Assembly (NCBI RefSeq): GCF_030817655.1
Contig: NZ_JAUSZM010000003.1
Span: forward strand, 8,556,001-8,620,000
Direction: 5' to 3'
Length of the DNA: 64,000 bases
From: Streptomyces sp. V4I2
GTDB taxonomy: Bacteria; Actinomycetota; Actinomycetes; Streptomycetales; Streptomycetaceae
A model generated the notes under the pieces. That model ran no database searches, was not told where the DNA came from, and saw only the letters and a program-made list of their open reading frames with translations. A program made the translations under genes and the position numbers. Below are positions 1 through 7,797 of the stretch, piece by piece. How positions within the stretch are numbered: the first letter of the stretch is position 1; every line of letters begins with the position of its first letter.

Positions 1-73
1 CGCGGTAGTCCGGGATGCCGGAGTCGGTCGAGATGCCGGCGCCGCTGAGGATGGCGACGAGGGGCTTGGTCAT
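1..73 (-). CDS. Sir2 family NAD-dependent protein deacylase, N-terminal fragment
   Basis: Only the first 24 codons lie in the window; the gene continues past its left edge. Reading leftward from the ATG at 73, residues 10-15 give SGAGIS and residues 17-23 give DSGIPDY. These are the nucleotide-binding signatures at the start of every sirtuin. Sirtuins remove acetyl or other acyl groups from lysines using NAD. In Streptomyces they act on acyl-CoA synthetases and similar enzymes, which would fit the acyl-CoA genes further right, but that link is inference. Nothing can be said about the catalytic His or the zinc site because they are outside the window. Confidence 0.85.
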   Translation of the reverse strand, partial: MTKPLVAILSGAGISTDSGIPDYR

Positions 74-148
74 GTCACCGAGGGTAGGCCGGACGATCTG
101 CCGCGGCGAACAGATATCGGGCCGGTCGCCACCCACTGCCCTTCCCCG

Positions 149-355
149 GTGCACTCGTACGAAGAACTGACGTCGGCGGAACGCCAGTTGTGGGACGCGT
201 TCCCCACCGGGCGGCCGGTGGATCTGCGGCCCCGCGGTGCGGACGAGGATCCGGACAACGGGGACGGCTGGCTCGCGGGCGCCCGGATCAGCGGCACGCT
301 CGATCTCAGCGGGGCCGAAATCGGACCCGGCACGTGGTTGTCCGAGGAGTGCCGG
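149..355 (+). pseudogene. Remnant of a pentapeptide-repeat 'oxidoreductase' gene
   Basis: From the GTG at 149 the frame reads MHSYEELTSAERQLWDAFP and then GRPVDLR, which I recall as the N-terminus of a Streptomyces pentapeptide-repeat family often annotated as membrane oxidoreductase. In intact members a stretch of about 35 residues lies between the acidic DDD-type segment and the ARISGTLDLSGAEIG segment. Here the two are joined directly, so an internal deletion is likely. The frame then loses family character near 355 and runs into the end of the convergent Nudix gene. No functional protein is expected. The family assignment is from memory of the motif; the truncation is what the sequence shows. 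Confidence 0.45.
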
Positions 356-409
356 TCCGGGAACCGACCGGGCACCGGGTGGGCCTACGGGGCCCGCCCA
401 CAGCCCGTG

Positions 410-904
410 TCAGCCCACCCGGTGCCCGTTCTCCAGCTCCGCCGTTCCCGAGCCCGCCGCGAGCACTTCCAGCGCGGTCAGGACGCGGTGGCCCAGGGCA
501 CCGGGCAGGTACTCGGCGAGTTCCCCGCGCGGGACCATCCGCCAGGACAGCAGCTCCTCCTCCTGCAGGCGGATCGCCTTGAAGTCGTTCTCGCCGAGGA
601 CCCCGCCGTCGTACAGATACGCCACCAGCGGCGGGCGGGCCGTCCCGTGCACCCAGTCCACCGTGAGCAGCCGGCCGAGCTCGCGGTCCAGGCCGATCTC
701 CTCGAACGTCTCGCGGCGCGCGCCCTGCCTCGGTGTCTCGCCCTCGTCGGACTCGATCGTGCCGCCCGGAAGTGCCCAGCCCTCGCGGTAGTTGGGCTCG
801 ACGAGCAGCACCCGGCCCTCGGCGTCGCGGAAGAGGGCGGCGGCGCCGGCCAGGACACGCGGGAGACCCGCGATGTACGTGGCGAAGTCTTCAGTGGAGG
901 TCAT
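410..904 (-). CDS. Nudix hydrolase
   Basis: A 164-residue protein with a Nudix box at about residues 48-73: GGTIESDEGETPRQGARR, then ETFEEIGL. The RE and EE pairs that bind magnesium are present; the loop before them is two residues longer than the strict consensus. Members hydrolyse a nucleoside diphosphate linked to another group; the substrate cannot be read from sequence. The annotated start is the ATG at 904, with a TTG directly before it as an alternative. It is followed 46 bp upstream by the ADP-ribosylglycohydrolase gene on the same strand, so the two may be co-transcribed. That pairing suggests ADP-ribose handling, but this is inference. Confidence 0.85.
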   Translation of the reverse strand: MTSTEDFATYIAGLPRVLAGAAALFRDAEGRVLLVEPNYREGWALPGGTIESDEGETPRQGARRETFEEIGLDRELGRLLTVDWVHGTARPPLVAYLYDGGVLGENDFKAIRLQEEELLSWRMVPRGELAEYLPGALGHRVLTALEVLAAGSGTAELENGHRVG

Positions 905-950
905 CAAGGAAGGGTAACCAGCTTCCGCAACCCCACCTCCGACTCCCTGG

Positions 951-2027
951 CTAGGAGTCCACCGTCTCCGCCAGCCGCAGCGTCCGCTCCGCCAGCTCGC
1001 TGATCCGCACCCCGTCGAAGCCGAACACCGCGCTGCGCACCGTGTCCTCCAGCGGGTCCTTCCACTGGGCCGGGACGGCGTCCGCCCCGGTCAGCACGCC
1101 GGCCACCGAGCCCGCGGTCGCGCCGTTGGAGTCGGTGTCCAGGCCGCCGCGGACGGTGAGCGTGATGGTGCGGGTGAAGTCGCCGTCGCCGTACAGGAGC
1201 CCGGCGGTGAGCACGGCGGCGTTCGGGATGGTGTGGATCCAGCCGAGCCCGGCGGTCTCCTCGGCCACCGTGGTGAGCGTGTCCTCCCAGGTCATCCGGG
1301 TGTCGTGGAGCGACACGACCCGCCGTACGGTACGGGCGAGGCGGCTGCTGCCCGGGATGACGGCCAGCGCCTCGTCGACGGCGTCCCGCACGCTGCGCGC
1401 CGTGAATGCCGCCGAGACCAGCGCCGCCGCCCACATCGCGCCGTACACGCCGTTGCCGGAGTGGGACAGCACGGCGTCCCGGCGGGCGAGGGAGGCGGCG
1501 CGGCGCGGGGCGCCGGGGCGGGTCCAGCCGTAGATGTCGGCGCGGATGAGGGCCCCGATCCACTCCTGGTACGGATTGTCGTACGTCGCCGTCAGCGGCG
1601 GCTTCAGCCCGTTGGCGAGGTTGCGATAGGCGGCCCGCTCCGCCGTGAACGTCTGCAGATAGGGCAGCCGAAGCAGCCACAGGTCGCCCACCTGCTCGGT
1701 GCTGAACGCGAAGCCGTGGGTCTCCAGGAGGTCGAGGCCGAGGATGGCGTAGTCGACGTCGTCGTCGCGGCAGCTGCCGTGGATGCGGCCGCGCACGCAC
1801 TGGCGCCACTCAGGCCGCAGCTCGAAGCCGTCGCTCTCGTCGACGGGCTCGGGCAGGTAGTCGGTGAGCGGCAGCGCGGCGGCCTGCCGCAGATAGCGGT
1901 CGATCCGGTCCCGCGTCCACAGGTCGCCCTGCTCGACCGGTTTGCCGAGCATGTTGCCCGCGATCCGGCCCAGCCAGCCCCCGAGGACGCGGTCGGCGAG
2001 TTCTTGCTCGGTGCCCACAGCGGTCAT
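951..2027 (-). CDS. ADP-ribosylglycohydrolase family protein
   Basis: 358 residues, the usual length for the DraG/ARH family. The dimetal site is visible at both ends: an acidic DDD triplet at residues 88-90 inside CRDDDVDYAIL, and GGLDTDSNGATAG with DTDSNG at about 297-302. GGWLGRIAGNMLGKP near residue 16 is the conserved N-terminal helix. Such enzymes remove ADP-ribose from proteins or small molecules; the target is unknown here. The start is the ATG at 2027. It is transcribed away from glycerate kinase, and the 180 bp between them must hold both promoters. It lies just upstream of the Nudix gene, which could process released ADP-ribose. Confidence 0.88.
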   Translation of the reverse strand: MTAVGTEQELADRVLGGWLGRIAGNMLGKPVEQGDLWTRDRIDRYLRQAAALPLTDYLPEPVDESDGFELRPEWRQCVRGRIHGSCRDDDVDYAILGLDLLETHGFAFSTEQVGDLWLLRLPYLQTFTAERAAYRNLANGLKPPLTATYDNPYQEWIGALIRADIYGWTRPGAPRRAASLARRDAVLSHSGNGVYGAMWAAALVSAAFTARSVRDAVDEALAVIPGSSRLARTVRRVVSLHDTRMTWEDTLTTVAEETAGLGWIHTIPNAAVLTAGLLYGDGDFTRTITLTVRGGLDTDSNGATAGSVAGVLTGADAVPAQWKDPLEDTVRSAVFGFDGVRISELAERTLRLAETVDS

Positions 2028-2209
2028 AGCTCCGGTCTACCCAATTCCGGGGACGGCCGCGCGGCGTTCGGCCGTCCGCGCAGGCATCCTTCAGGCTTGT
2101 CCCAGGGGCCGGTCGGGGCATGACGGCGGCGGCGTCCCCCGGTTAAGGTCGCAGCGGCGCGACTGGCCCCTTGACATGCGTGGGGCCCGGAGAGCAAGGG
2201 GAAAACAAG

Positions 2210-3370
2210 GTGGCGAACGCTGCAGTGAACAAGGCCCGGGTCGGAGCGCGGGTGCTCATCGCCGCGGACAAGTTCAAGGGCTCGCTGACGGCCGTGGAGG
2301 TCGCCGAGCGGGTGACGGCCGGGCTGCGCCGGGCCGTACCGGGCCTCGACGTGGACGCGCTGCCGGTGGCCGACGGCGGCGACGGGACGGTGGACGCGGC
2401 GGTCGCGGCCGGATTCGAGCGGCGCGAGGTACGGGTCGCCGGCCCGCTCGGGCAGGAGGTGACGGCCGCCTTCGCGCTGCGTGGCGACACGGCGGTCGTG
2501 GAGATGGCGGAGGCGAGCGGGCTGCAGCGGCTGCCCGCGGGCGTCTTCGCGCCGCTCACGGCGTCCACGTACGGCTCGGGAGAGCTGCTGCGGGCCGCGC
2601 TGGACGCGGGGGCGCGGACGATCGTGTTCGGGGTCGGCGGCAGCGCCACCACGGACGGGGGCGCCGGGATGCTCTCCGCGCTCGGCGCGCGGTTCCTGGA
2701 CGCGGAGGGAGAGCCTCTCGCCCCGGGCGGCGGGGGCCTGGCGGACCTGGCCTCGGCCGACCTGACCGACCTGGACGCCCGGCTCGCCTCCGTCGAGTTC
2801 GTCCTCGCGAGCGACGTCGACAACCCGCTGACCGGCCCGAAGGGCGCACCGGCGGTGTACGGCCCGCAGAAGGGCGCCTCGCCTGACGACGTGCAGGCGC
2901 TGGACGCGGCGCTCGCGCACTACGCGAAGGTGCTGGAGCGGTCTGTCGGCGCGAAGGCCGCCGAGTACGCCGCCTCGCCCGGCGCGGGCGCCGCGGGCGG
3001 TATCGGATACGGGGCTCTGCTCCTCGGCGCCCGCTTCCGTCCCGGCATCGAGGTCATGCTCGACGTCCTGGGCTTCGGGCCGGCTCTGGAGAAGGCCACC
3101 CTGGTGATCACCGGCGAGGGCTCCCTGGACGAGCAGACCCTGCACGGCAAGGCCCCGGCGGGCGTGGCGGCCGCGGCCCGGGCGCAGGGCAAGGAGGTCA
3201 TCGCGGTCTGCGGACGGCTCGCCCTGCCTCCGGAGGCACTGGGCCGGGCCGGCATCCGCCGGGCCTACCCGCTGACGGACGCCGAGCCGGACGTGGCCAA
3301 GTGCATCGCCGAGGCCGGCCCGATCCTGGAGCGGGTGGCGGAGGGGATCGCGCGGGACTTCCTGACCTGA
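2210..3370 (+). CDS. Glycerate kinase (GlxK/GarK type)
   Basis: Type-I glycerate kinase that phosphorylates D-glycerate with ATP, feeding glyoxylate- or serine-derived carbon into glycolysis. From the GTG at 2210 the protein is 386 residues. DKFKGS near residue 20, ADGGDGT near 55, VGGSATTDGGAGML near 143 and ITGEGSLDEQTLHGK in the last third are family hallmarks. The start was chosen because AAGGGG lies 8 bases upstream; in-frame TTG at 2171 and GTG at 2180 lack a comparable site. TTGACA at 2171 looks like a -35 box, but no clear -10 follows. The gene ends at a strong shared terminator. Its position beside acetyl-CoA assimilation genes fits glyoxylate use. Confidence 0.92.
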   Translation: MANAAVNKARVGARVLIAADKFKGSLTAVEVAERVTAGLRRAVPGLDVDALPVADGGDGTVDAAVAAGFERREVRVAGPLGQEVTAAFALRGDTAVVEMAEASGLQRLPAGVFAPLTASTYGSGELLRAALDAGARTIVFGVGGSATTDGGAGMLSALGARFLDAEGEPLAPGGGGLADLASADLTDLDARLASVEFVLASDVDNPLTGPKGAPAVYGPQKGASPDDVQALDAALAHYAKVLERSVGAKAAEYAASPGAGAAGGIGYGALLLGARFRPGIEVMLDVLGFGPALEKATLVITGEGSLDEQTLHGKAPAGVAAAARAQGKEVIAVCGRLALPPEALGRAGIRRAYPLTDAEPDVAKCIAEAGPILERVAEGIARDFLT

Positions 3371-3386
3371 GCGGAGCCCGGAACAC

Positions 3387-3424
3387 GTGAAGGGCCCCGA
3401 GCCGGTCGGCTCGGGGCCCTTCAC
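3387..3424. terminator. Bidirectional terminator between glycerate kinase and pssA
   Basis: A perfect 17-bp inverted repeat (arms 3387-3403 and 3408-3424, 4-base loop) lies 16 bases past the glycerate kinase stop and 19 bases past the pssA stop on the other strand. Convergent genes sharing one long GC-rich stem without a clear T tract is normal in Streptomyces. Confidence 0.9.
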
Positions 3425-3443
3425 ACTGTCTGTCGTACGACCG

Positions 3444-4298
3444 CTACGGCAGCTGTGCCGCCCGGGCCTCGCGTCGGTTGTCCCGGAAGTTGTTCACCCG
3501 GCGGGCCGTGGCGAACAGCGGGATCACCGCGCCCATGACCAGCTGGAGCGCGCAGCCCGTCTGCAGGAGCAGCTGGCCGCTGGGGGCGTCGAACGCCCAG
3601 GCCGCCAGGAGGCCCATGGACAGGACGATCCAGGCGAGCATCGCCACCGCGAGACGGCCCCGCGGCTTCGGGTACTCGACCCGGCTCACCATCAGCCAGG
3701 CCGTACCGAGGATCGCGAGAAGCGTCGCCACGAAGGGCAGCTCGAGCAGCACGATCGAGACCACCGTCAGCGCGCCGAACGGCGAGGGCATGCCCTGGAA
3801 GGTGCCGTCCTTCACCGTCACGCAGGAGAATCTCGCCAGCCGCAGCACCACCGCCAGGAGCACCACGATCGCCCCGACCGCCGCCACCCGTTGGTGCGCG
3901 TCGTCGGCGACCATGCCGTACACCAGGACGAAGTACGCCGGGGCCAGGCCGAAGCTGATCAGGTCCGACAGGTTGTCCAGCTCGGCGCCCATGGGCGAGG
4001 AGCGCAGCTTTCGTGCCACCAGGCCGTCGAAGAGGTCGAAGACCGCCGCGCACAGCATCAGGATGACCGCCGTGGCCGCGCTGTGGCGGGCCATGCCGGT
4101 TTCCTGGCTGCCGGTGAGATGCGGGATCAGGATGCCGGTGGTGGTGAAGTACACCGCCATGAAGCCGCACGTGGCGTTGCCGAGGGTGAGCGTGTCCGCT
4201 ATTGAGAGGCGCAGAGAGAGGGGCATCTCCTCCTCTTCGTCCACCTCGTCCGCCTCGGGCACCCAGCCCGTTTGGGTCTCCGGATCAATCACGGTCAA
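3444..4298 (-). CDS. pssA: CDP-diacylglycerol--serine O-phosphatidyltransferase
   Basis: Makes phosphatidylserine from CDP-diacylglycerol and serine in the membrane; the adjacent psd product converts it to phosphatidylethanolamine. The CDP-alcohol phosphotransferase motif is complete at residues 91-112 (DGLVARKLRSSPMG, then AELDNLSD, giving D-G-x2-A-R...G-x3-D-x3-D). About six to eight hydrophobic segments follow. The N-terminal 30 residues are acidic (DEVDEEEE). The start is a TTG at 4298 or a GTG at 4292; both overlap the 3' end of psd, so the genes are translationally coupled. 284 residues from the TTG. Transcription is leftward and ends at the shared terminator at 3387-3424. Confidence 0.92.
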   Translation of the reverse strand: MTVIDPETQTGWVPEADEVDEEEEMPLSLRLSIADTLTLGNATCGFMAVYFTTTGILIPHLTGSQETGMARHSAATAVILMLCAAVFDLFDGLVARKLRSSPMGAELDNLSDLISFGLAPAYFVLVYGMVADDAHQRVAAVGAIVVLLAVVLRLARFSCVTVKDGTFQGMPSPFGALTVVSIVLLELPFVATLLAILGTAWLMVSRVEYPKPRGRLAVAMLAWIVLSMGLLAAWAFDAPSGQLLLQTGCALQLVMGAVIPLFATARRVNNFRDNRREARAAQLP

Positions 4299-4941
4299 TG
4301 CGAGTCACCCCAGCCACGGTCTTCTGACCGACCTCGACCGCCACCTCCACGCCCTCGGGCAGGTAGATGTCGACACGCGAGCCGAAGCGGATCAGGCCGA
4401 TCCGGTCACCCTGTTCGACCTTGGTGCCCTGGGGCACGTACGGGACGATACGGCGAGCGACCGCGCCGGCGATCTGGATCATCTCGATGTCACCGAGTTC
4501 GGTGTCGAAATGCCAGACTACGCGCTCGTTGTTCTCGCTCTCCTTGTTGAACGCCGGAACGAACCCACCAGGGATGTGCTCGACCGACGCCACCGTGCCG
4601 GAGAGCGGCGCGCGGTTGACGTGGACGTTGAGCGGGCTCATGAAGATCGCGACGCGGGTGCGACCGTCCTTCCACGGCATGATGCTCTGCACCACACCGT
4701 CGGCGGGCGAGATGACCCGGCCCTGGGTGATCTCGCGCTCGGGGTCGCGGAAGAACCACAGCATGCCCGCCGCGAGCGCGGTGGCGGGCACGGCGACGGC
4801 CTTGGCGGCGCCGGACTTGCGCGCGCGTACCAGGCTGAGGGCTGCGGTGGCGACGGTCGGGAGGAGCCACGGCGATGCTCCGCGCGCCAGGCGTACGCCT
4901 GCCAGGCTGTCGCGAGGTGCAGAGGTTTGGCTGTGGGGCAT
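4285..4941 (-). CDS. psd: Phosphatidylserine decarboxylase proenzyme
   Basis: Pyruvoyl-dependent decarboxylase converting phosphatidylserine to phosphatidylethanolamine at the membrane. 218 residues, the length of the short actinobacterial form. A hydrophobic segment near residues 50-65 is followed by FFRDPER, ISPADG and NVHVNRAP, all family hallmarks. The proenzyme would be cleaved at the Gly-Ser bond of FGSRVD (Ser at about 188), leaving the pyruvoyl group. I chose the ATG at 4941 because GAAGG precedes it; a longer in-frame extension to 5097 is Pro/Arg-rich and not family-like. It overlaps pssA by 14 bases. Confidence 0.92.
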   Translation of the reverse strand: MPHSQTSAPRDSLAGVRLARGASPWLLPTVATAALSLVRARKSGAAKAVAVPATALAAGMLWFFRDPEREITQGRVISPADGVVQSIMPWKDGRTRVAIFMSPLNVHVNRAPLSGTVASVEHIPGGFVPAFNKESENNERVVWHFDTELGDIEMIQIAGAVARRIVPYVPQGTKVEQGDRIGLIRFGSRVDIYLPEGVEVAVEVGQKTVAGVTRIDRD

Positions 4942-5066
4942 GGATGACCTTCGTAGCGGATGATGCCGCGCTGCGGGAGGGGGACGGCGGCTTTCCCGGG
5001 ATCGTACCGGTCGCGGGCCACAACTGGGCAAGCCGGGAAGCCGAGTCGGCGGCTGAAGCGTGTTGA

Positions 5067-5101
5067 CGGGGTGTGATCTTCTTCTCGAAGAAAACACCCC
5101 G
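5067..5101 (-). terminator. Terminator of the ccr-to-acyl-CoA dehydrogenase operon
   Basis: An imperfect stem-loop starts 10 bases beyond the acyl-CoA dehydrogenase stop. The outer arms CGGGGTGT/ACACCCCG are perfect, and an inner TTCTT/AAGAA pairs around CTCG. It separates the acyl-CoA operon from psd, which therefore probably has its own promoter. A TACGAT-like -10 (complement of 5001-5006) is a weak candidate. Confidence 0.7.
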
Positions 5102-5111
5102 AACCCGACAT

Positions 5112-6317
5112 CTAGCCTTGGAATCGATACTCTTCGAGCAGCCTGCGACCGATGATCATTTTCTGGATCTCGGCGGTACCTTCACCGATCAGCAGCATCG
5201 GAGCCTCTCGGTAGAGGCGCTCGATCTCGTACTCCTTGGAGAAGCCGTAGCCGCCGTGGATCCGGAAAGCGTCTTCCACGACCTCCTTGCAGTACTCGGA
5301 GGCGAGGTACTTCGCCATCCCAGCCTCAAGGTCGTTTCGTTCACCGGAGTCCTTTTTGCGTGCCGCGTTCACCATCATCGCATGGGCGGCCTCGACCTTG
5401 GTAGCCATCTCCGCGAGTTTGAACTGGATCGCCTGGTGCTGGGCGATCGGCTTGCCGAAAGTGTGCCGCTGCTGGGCGTAGGAGACGCCGAGTTCGAAGG
5501 CACGCTGGGCGACTCCGCAGCCACGCGCCGCCACGTTGACGCGGCCGACTTCCACGCCGTCCATCATCTGGTAAAAACCTCGGCCGGTGGCGCCGCCGAG
5601 CACGCGATCGGCCGGAAGTCGCAGGCCATCCATGATGAGCTCGGTCGTGTCGACGCCCTTGTAGCCCATCTTGTCGATCTTCCCGGGGATGGTGAGGCCG
5701 GGGCGGACCTCTCCGAAGCCGGGCTCCTTCTCGATCAGGAAAGTGGTCATCGACTTGTGGGGCGCGGTGCCCTCAGGGTGTCCTTCGTCACTTCGGACGA
5801 GTACGGCCACGAGACTTGACGTCCCGCCGTTCGTCAGCCACATCTTCTGGCCGGTCAGGACGTACTCGTCACCGTCCTTGACCGCCTTCGACGTGATCGC
5901 CGAGACGTCCGAACCGAGGGCCGGCTCCGACATCGAGAAGGCGCCCCGGATGTCCCCGGCCGCCATCCTCGGCAGGAAGTGGTCCTTCTGCTCCTGGGTG
6001 CCGTGCTGCTTGAGCATGTACGCCACGATGAAGTGGGTGTTGATGATGCCGGACACCGACATCCACCCGCGGGCGATCTCCTCCACGCACAGCGCGTACG
6101 TCAGGAGCGACTCGCCCAGACCGCCGTACTCCTCGGGGATCATCAGGCCGAACAGGCCCAACTCCTTGAGGCCGTCCACGATCTGCTGCGGGTACTCGTC
6201 GCGGTGCTCCAGCTCGGTCGCGACCGGGAGGATCTCCTTGTCCACGAAGTCGCGGACCGTGGAGAGGATCTCCTGCTGGATGTCGGTCAGACCGGCGGTC
6301 TGGGCGAGTCGCGCCAT
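5112..6317 (-). CDS. Acyl-CoA dehydrogenase, probable methylsuccinyl-CoA dehydrogenase
   Basis: FAD enzyme of 401 residues, normal for the family. YVLTGQKMWLTNGG is the flavin/substrate region, and the catalytic base is the Glu of IGEGTAEIQ (about residue 379). Last gene of the ccr operon. In the ethylmalonyl-CoA pathway, methylsuccinyl-CoA made by the mutase is oxidised to mesaconyl-CoA, so the neighbourhood points to that substrate. Proteobacterial Mcd enzymes are longer (about 550 residues), so the assignment rests on context rather than on a specific motif. The ATG at 6317 sits 2 bases after the MaoC stop, implying coupled translation. Confidence 0.88.
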   Translation of the reverse strand: MARLAQTAGLTDIQQEILSTVRDFVDKEILPVATELEHRDEYPQQIVDGLKELGLFGLMIPEEYGGLGESLLTYALCVEEIARGWMSVSGIINTHFIVAYMLKQHGTQEQKDHFLPRMAAGDIRGAFSMSEPALGSDVSAITSKAVKDGDEYVLTGQKMWLTNGGTSSLVAVLVRSDEGHPEGTAPHKSMTTFLIEKEPGFGEVRPGLTIPGKIDKMGYKGVDTTELIMDGLRLPADRVLGGATGRGFYQMMDGVEVGRVNVAARGCGVAQRAFELGVSYAQQRHTFGKPIAQHQAIQFKLAEMATKVEAAHAMMVNAARKKDSGERNDLEAGMAKYLASEYCKEVVEDAFRIHGGYGFSKEYEIERLYREAPMLLIGEGTAEIQKMIIGRRLLEEYRFQG

Positions 6318-6319
6318 GA

Positions 6320-6832
6320 CTACTTCTCCTGCTCCCTCAGCTGGGGCCGGCCGGGCTGCTCGCCGCCGCGCTCCTTGATGTACGTCTCGGTCGGCACCAT
6401 CACCTTGCGGCGGAACACGCACACCAGCGTGCCGTCCTGCTTGTAGCCCTTGGTCTCGACATGGACGATGCCGCGGTCGTTCTTCGACTTCGACGGCCAC
6501 TTGTCGAGCACGGTCGTCTCGCCGTAGATCGTGTCGCCGTGGAAGGTCGGCGCCACGTGCTTGAGCGACTCGATCTCCAGGTTGGCGATCGCCTTGCCGG
6601 AGACGTCCGGCACGGACATGCCGAGCAGCAGCGAGTAGATGTAGTTCCCGACGACGACGTTCTTGCCGAAGTCGGTCGTCTTCTCCGCGTAGTTGCTGTC
6701 CATGTGGAGCGGGTGGTGGTTCATGGTGAGGAGACAGAAGAGGTGGTCGTCGTACTCCGTGACCGTCTTCCCGGGCCAGTGCTTGTAGACGGCCCCGACC
6801 TCGAACTCCTCGTACGTACGTCCGAACTGCAT
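6320..6832 (-). CDS. MaoC-like hot-dog hydratase, probable mesaconyl-CoA hydratase
   Basis: 170-residue single hot-dog domain. The hydratase signature reads NHHPLHMDSNYAEKTTDFG (about residues 38-56), with the paired acidic and His residues that activate water in R-specific enoyl-CoA hydratases; GNYIYSLLLG follows as the usual helix. Given its neighbours the likely reaction is hydration of mesaconyl-CoA to beta-methylmalyl-CoA, which the next enzyme cleaves. Rhodobacter mesaconyl-CoA hydratase is a double-length protein, so this one would act as a dimer. The ATG at 6832 follows the lyase stop by 5 bases; a GTG three codons earlier overlaps that stop and is an alternative start. Confidence 0.85.
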   Translation of the reverse strand: MQFGRTYEEFEVGAVYKHWPGKTVTEYDDHLFCLLTMNHHPLHMDSNYAEKTTDFGKNVVVGNYIYSLLLGMSVPDVSGKAIANLEIESLKHVAPTFHGDTIYGETTVLDKWPSKSKNDRGIVHVETKGYKQDGTLVCVFRRKVMVPTETYIKERGGEQPGRPQLREQEK

Positions 6833-6837
6833 GGCCG

Positions 6838-7797
6838 TCACGCCTCCGGGATCTCGAACTTGCTGGTGCGCTGCATGCCGGCGGCGCGTCCCTTGCCGGA
6901 GACCACCAGGGCCATCTTGCGGCTGGCCTCGTCGATCATCTCGTCGCCGAGCATCGCCGAGCCCTTCTTGCCGCCCGCCTCGGACGTGTAGTACTCGTAC
7001 GCGTCCAGGATCAGCTCGGCGTGGTCGTAGTCCTCCTGGGAGGGCGAGAAGATCTCGTTGGACGCCTCGACCTGGCCCGGGTGCAGCACCCACTTGCCGT
7101 CGAAACCGAGGGCCGCGGCGCGCTGGGCGACCTCGCGGTAGCCCTCGACGTTGCGGATCTGCAGGTAGGGGCCGTCGATCGCCTGGAGGTTGTTGGCGCG
7201 GGCCGCCATCAGGATCTTCATCAGGATGTAGTGGTAGGCGTCCGCCGGGTAGCCGGGCGGCTGCTCGCCCACGACCAGCGACTTCATGTTGATCGACGCC
7301 ATGAAGTCGGCCGGGCCGAAGATGATCGTCTCGACGCGCGGGGAGGCCTGCGCGATCTCGTTGACGTTGTTGAGGCCCTGGGCGTTCTCGATCTGCGCCT
7401 CGATGCCGATCTTCCCGACCTCGAAGCCCATCGTCTTCTCGATCTGCGTCAGCAGGAGGTCGAGGGCGACGACCTGCTGGGCGGTCTGCACCTTCGGCAG
7501 CATGATGCAGTCAAGGTTCGGGCCGGCACCCTCGACGACCGTGACGACATCTCGATACGTCCACTCGGTCGTCCAGTCGTTGACCCGCACGACCCTCGTC
7601 TTGCCCGTCCAGTCACCCTCGTTGAGGAACTTGACGATGGTGTGCCGCGCCTCGGGCTTGGCGAGTGGCGCGCACGCGTCCTCCAGGTCCAGGAAGACCT
7701 GGTCCGCGGGGAGGCCCTGCGCCTTCTCCAGGAAGCGGGGATTGCTTCCCGGCACGGCGAGACAGGAGCGCCGCGGGCGAAGACGGTTGACGGTCAT
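6838..7797 (-). CDS. mcl: HpcH/HpaI-CitE family CoA-ester lyase (malyl-CoA/beta-methylmalyl-CoA lyase)
   Basis: 319-residue TIM-barrel lyase that would split beta-methylmalyl-CoA to glyoxylate and propionyl-CoA, and malyl-CoA to glyoxylate and acetyl-CoA. RSCLAVPGSNPRFLEKA at the N-terminus, the metal-site segment DQVFLDLEDACAP, the IGIEAQIENAQGL segment with its acidic ligand, and IIFGPADFMASI are the expected family blocks. Its ATG overlaps the meaA stop in an ATGA, so it is coupled to the mutase. The glyoxylate produced gives the glycerate kinase at 2.2 kb a plausible upstream source of substrate, though they are on opposite strands. Confidence 0.88.
   Translation of the reverse strand: MTVNRLRPRRSCLAVPGSNPRFLEKAQGLPADQVFLDLEDACAPLAKPEARHTIVKFLNEGDWTGKTRVVRVNDWTTEWTYRDVVTVVEGAGPNLDCIMLPKVQTAQQVVALDLLLTQIEKTMGFEVGKIGIEAQIENAQGLNNVNEIAQASPRVETIIFGPADFMASINMKSLVVGEQPPGYPADAYHYILMKILMAARANNLQAIDGPYLQIRNVEGYREVAQRAAALGFDGKWVLHPGQVEASNEIFSPSQEDYDHAELILDAYEYYTSEAGGKKGSAMLGDEMIDEASRKMALVVSGKGRAAGMQRTSKFEIPEA

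Noticed and set aside
2171..2199. TTGACA as a promoter for glycerate kinase
   Set aside because: No TAnnnT at 16-19 bases downstream; only the -35-like hexamer fits.
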